DNA of 64,000 nt from Exercitatus varius (lineage in GTDB: Bacteria > Pseudomonadota > Gammaproteobacteria > Enterobacterales > Pasteurellaceae). Under the pieces are notes generated by a model. That model was not told where the DNA came from and searched no databases. It saw only the letters and a program-made list of their open reading frames with translations. This document shows, piece by piece, positions 61,272 to 64,000 of this stretch. Made by a program: the position numbers and the translations under genes. Every line of letters begins with the position of its first letter. The stretch's first letter is position 1. The stretch covers positions 1 to 64,000 of the forward strand of contig NZ_JARQTO010000001.1 in the NCBI RefSeq assembly GCF_029577735.1, read 5' to 3'.

Positions 61272-61316
61272 CAAAAGTGCGGGCAAAAAACATCACGATT
61301 TTTGCCCGCACTTTTG
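61272..61316. terminator. Terminator with variant uptake signal, after idnT
   Basis: CAAAAGTGCGGGCAAAAA (61272-61289) pairs over 18 bp with the arm at 61299-61316. On the minus strand it ends the idn operon just past the idnT stop and shields higBA. Confidence 0.88.
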
Positions 61317-61319
61317 TTG

Positions 61320-62669
61320 TTAGAGGACAATTGAACCGACGACGGAGATACCGAAACCGACCAACCCGATTAAGGTTTCCTGAACCGTCCAGGTTTTGAA
61401 CATGGTTTTGGTGTCAATTTCCAGGAAACGGCTGACCAGCCAGAAACCGCTGTCGTTGACGTGGGCCAGTACGGTGGCGCCAGATGCGATGGAAATCACG
61501 ATAAAGCATAAATCGAATTCGCTTAATCCCGTTGAGGCGGCAACCATCGGCGCCACTAAAGCGGAGGTGGTGGTAATTGCCACGGTGGCCGAACCTTGCG
61601 CCACGCGTAATGCGGTGGAAATCAGGAATGCGGCGACGATAATCGGCATGCCGGTGTCGGCCAGCATGGCGGCTAGCACGTCACCGATGCCGCTGGCGCG
61701 CAATACGCCGCCGAACATGCCGCCGGCGCCGGTTACTAACACGATGGCGCAAATCGGACCTAATGCGTTATCGCAGATTCTTTCGATTTGTTCCACGCTG
61801 CGTTGTTCTTTCAATAACAGAATGGTCACTAATAATGTGATAAGTAAGGCGACCGGAGTCTTACCCAGTAAACGCAAGGTTTCCACCCATAATGCGGAAC
61901 CGTCGACAATTTTCATCACGGACAGCGTATTCAATACGGTGTCGAACATGATCAGGCAGAGCGGCAGCAGCAAAATGAACAGCACTTTTCTGAAACTCGG
62001 CGGATTGAGAACGGCAGTTTCGTTAATCGGTGCGTTGTTTAGAAAGGCTTTCGGCAAATCCAAATGGAATTTTCGGCCCAGGAAAGTCCCGTATAAATAA
62101 GCCGCGAAATACCAGGTCGGAATCGCAACAATTAAGGCGACAATCAACAATAACCCGATGTTTGCGCCTAAAATATCACCGGCGGCAACCGGACCGGGAT
62201 GCGGCGGCAGGAAGGCGTGGGTGACGGCAAATGCACCGGCGGCCGGGAAGGCGTAACGAAACAGGGAGCCGCCAAACTGTTTTGCCACACTCAAAATAAT
62301 TGGCAACATAACGACTAGGCCCGCATCAAAGAAAATCGGGAAGCCGAACAGGAATGAGGCGACACCCAAGGCGAACGGCGCTCTTTGTTCACCGAATTTA
62401 TTAATTAAGGAATCCGCTAGCACTTTTGCGCCGCCGGTAATTTCAAGCAAACGACCGATCATGGCGCCTAAACCTACCAATAAGGCGACCGAGGCCAGGG
62501 TGTTTCCGAATCCACTGAGTAATGTCGGCAAAATTTTGTTAATCGGCATTCCGGTGGCAAGTGCGGTCAATAAACTTACTAAAACCAGGGCGACAAATGC
62601 ATGCACTCTGAATTTCATAATGAGAATCAGCAGAAGTGCGATAGAGGCAACTAAAATAAAAATCAACAT
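61320..62669 (-). CDS. idnT: GntP-family gluconate/L-idonate permease
   Basis: 449 residues, about 12 membrane helices. GntP family text: GFGNTLASVALLVGLGAMIGRLLEITGGA, FGFPIFFDAGLVVMLPIILSVAK, HAFLPPHPGPVAAG, and GSATVAITTTSALVAP, HVNDSGFWLVSRFLEI. Proton symporter for gluconate or idonate; the idnO-idnD context favours L-idonate/5-ketogluconate, so idnT is an inference over gntT/gntP. 11 bp after idnO. Ends at a terminator. Confidence 0.85.
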   Translation of the reverse strand: MLIFILVASIALLLILIMKFRVHAFVALVLVSLLTALATGMPINKILPTLLSGFGNTLASVALLVGLGAMIGRLLEITGGAKVLADSLINKFGEQRAPFALGVASFLFGFPIFFDAGLVVMLPIILSVAKQFGGSLFRYAFPAAGAFAVTHAFLPPHPGPVAAGDILGANIGLLLIVALIVAIPTWYFAAYLYGTFLGRKFHLDLPKAFLNNAPINETAVLNPPSFRKVLFILLLPLCLIMFDTVLNTLSVMKIVDGSALWVETLRLLGKTPVALLITLLVTILLLKEQRSVEQIERICDNALGPICAIVLVTGAGGMFGGVLRASGIGDVLAAMLADTGMPIIVAAFLISTALRVAQGSATVAITTTSALVAPMVAASTGLSEFDLCFIVISIASGATVLAHVNDSGFWLVSRFLEIDTKTMFKTWTVQETLIGLVGFGISVVGSIVL

Positions 62670-62680
62670 GATGATGCTCC

Positions 62681-63445
62681 TTATACCGCCGCTAACATAC
62701 CGCCGTCCACGAACAATAGATGTCCGTTAACGAAGTCGGAAGCTTTGGCGGATAAAAATACGGCGGCACCGATGAGTTCTTTCGGATCGCCCCAGCGCGC
62801 GGCGGGCGTACGTTTACACAACCATTCGCTGAATTCTTTATTTTCTACCAGGGGTTTGGTGAGTTCGGTGGCGAAATAGCCCGGTGCGATACCGTTCACC
62901 TGAATGTTGTAACGGGCGAGTTCCACACACATGCCGCGGGTTAACATTTTCACCGCGCCTTTTGAGGCGGCGTAAGGCGTGATAGTATCGCGCCCCAATT
63001 CGCTTTGCATGGAACCGATGTTGATAATTTTGCCCCGATTGCGTTTTACCATATAACGGGCAACCGTCTGTGAAACGATAAACACGGCTTTTTGGTTGAC
63101 TTTTACGATATCGTCGAAATCCTTTTCCGGAAATTCGCAGAACGGATGGCGACGCTGAATGCCGGCATTATTGATGAGTACGTCAATCGGACCAATGTCT
63201 TTTTCAATGTGATCAATGGCTTGTTGCACCGCTTGGGAATCGGTAACGTCAAACGCGACGGCATAAGCCTTGAAGCCTTGTGCGTTTAATTCGTCGGCAA
63301 CCTGCTGCGCTTTTTCCTGATTGGTACCGTTAATAATGACTTCGGCACCGTGTTCGGCAACGCCTTGCGCAAGCAAACGACCGATACCGCGGGTGGAGCC
63401 GGTGATGAGAATATGTTTATTTTTTAATGAAAATAAATCGCTCAT
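62681..63445 (-). CDS. idnO: 5-keto-D-gluconate 5-reductase (SDR)
   Basis: 254 residues from ATG 63443-63445, preceded by AAGGAA. Short-chain dehydrogenase: cofactor loop GSTRGIGR, NNAG, catalytic Ser in GSMQSELGRD and Tyr-x-x-x-Lys in PYAASKGAVKML. Reduces 5-ketogluconate to gluconate after IdnD. An upstream in-frame ATG (63490) falls inside idnD and is not used. Sits between idnD and idnT. Confidence 0.9.
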   Translation of the reverse strand: MSDLFSLKNKHILITGSTRGIGRLLAQGVAEHGAEVIINGTNQEKAQQVADELNAQGFKAYAVAFDVTDSQAVQQAIDHIEKDIGPIDVLINNAGIQRRHPFCEFPEKDFDDIVKVNQKAVFIVSQTVARYMVKRNRGKIINIGSMQSELGRDTITPYAASKGAVKMLTRGMCVELARYNIQVNGIAPGYFATELTKPLVENKEFSEWLCKRTPAARWGDPKELIGAAVFLSAKASDFVNGHLLFVDGGMLAAV

Positions 63446-63455
63446 ATTGCATTCC

Positions 63456-64000
63456 TTATTCGAAACTGAGTTGAACTTTTGCCGTTTCATCTTTGTTTGC
63501 CGCCGCTTTCAGCGCGTCTTCAAGCTGACGGAAACCGAATACTTTTGAAAGTAACGGCAACGGATTCACTTTACCTGTACTGAGCCATTCCACTGAAGTA
63601 TTGAATTCCTCAATAAATCGGAAGGAACCTTTCCAGCTGATTTCTTTCGCGATCAGCATCATCATATTGAATTCGGGAATTGCGCCGCCCATGCCTACTT
63701 GAATCAATGTTCCCCGCGCTTTAGTGATAGCGAGACAGCGTTCGAGGGAAGACGGATGGCCGGAAACTTCAAAAGACACATCAAAATAGCCTTTGTGTTC
63801 GGCGTAAGCGGAGAAATCATCGTTTAGCGCGTGTAACGCTTTGTCGGCGCCCATTTTCAAAGCCAAATCCAGACAACGTCGGCTCATATCCGCACACACG
63901 ATTTCCGCTGCGCCCAACGCTTTTACTGAAGCGACAACCAGGCAACCGATTGGTCCGACGCCGGAAATAAAGACTTTTCTACCGGTTAAATCGCCCGCCT
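63456..64000 (-). CDS. idnD: L-idonate 5-dehydrogenase, 3' part (cut by window end)
   Basis: About 181 C-terminal residues of a zinc-type medium-chain dehydrogenase; the 5' half, with the catalytic zinc ligands, lies beyond the window. The coenzyme domain is seen: GRKVFISGVGPIGCLVVASVKALGA, then MDVSFEVSGHPSSLERC-like text (YFDVSFEVSGHPSSL) and KGSFRFIEEFNTSVEWL. IdnD oxidises L-idonate to 5-ketogluconate. idnO starts 11 bp after its stop. Assignment as idnD rests on the idnO/idnT neighbours. Confidence 0.85.
   Translation of the reverse strand, partial: AGDLTGRKVFISGVGPIGCLVVASVKALGAAEIVCADMSRRCLDLALKMGADKALHALNDDFSAYAEHKGYFDVSFEVSGHPSSLERCLAITKARGTLIQVGMGGAIPEFNMMMLIAKEISWKGSFRFIEEFNTSVEWLSTGKVNPLPLLSKVFGFRQLEDALKAAANKDETAKVQLSFE

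Overview
The window looks like chromosomal DNA of a Pasteurellaceae bacterium, a relative of Haemophilus/Mannheimia/Basfia. The main evidence is the very frequent 9-mer AAGTGCGGT (or its complement), the DNA-uptake signal of the Haemophilus-type Pasteurellaceae, found inside genes and as inverted pairs that act as terminators. Gene content and order (ycjX-sapABCDF, pstSCAB-phoBR, ilvIH, potABCD, a selenoprotein selD) fit the same family. Identification is from sequence reading only; no database search was run.

Layout. 1-7.3 kb: a frame-disrupted purU, hns, an NhaC-type Na+/H+ antiporter, ilvIH (acetohydroxyacid synthase III) and a sulfatase-fold phosphoethanolamine transferase. 7.3-16.8 kb: hemL, wecA, ycjX and the sapABCDF ABC importer operon. 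16.8-22.3 kb: gyrA, prs, ispE and lolB on the minus strand. 22.3-28.5 kb: a probable small RNA or leader, a Pho-box promoter, pstSCAB and phoBR, which together form the phosphate-starvation regulon core. 28.7-33 kb: tRNA-Leu and tRNA-Gly, selD with an in-frame UGA and a visible SECIS hairpin, thiI and pepT. 33.3-37.3 kb: potABCD. 37.4-45.3 kb: a hydrolase and a four-gene efflux cluster (HlyD / RbbA-like ATPase-permease / ABC-2 permease / outer-membrane factor) facing a TetR regulator. 45.4-51.4 kb: dsbD, a Dyp peroxidase, purH and purD with a palindromic element between the two pur genes. 51.5-58 kb: LysR regulator, AEC transporter, DUF441 protein, hrpA. 58-61.2 kb: an AT-rich accessory insert with two overlapping genes that both carry an R-N-x-x-x-H HEPN-type motif, a 180-bp tandem repeat array, and a HigBA toxin-antitoxin pair. 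61.3-64 kb: idnT-idnO-idnD for L-idonate/5-ketogluconate use, cut by the window end.

Most of the window is ordinary core genome. The unusual part is 57,993-61,200: a two-gene HEPN-like cassette translationally coupled by an ATGA overlap and very AT-rich next to the balanced hrpA, followed by repeats that each end in a decayed 3' end of a higA-like antitoxin gene, then the intact higBA. This resembles a small defence or addiction island grown by tandem duplication. Other points of note are the purU frameshift, a candidate minus-strand RNA upstream of lolB, uptake-signal pairs that encode both interdomain linkers of DsbD, and a SapF ATPase with an altered Walker B glutamate.
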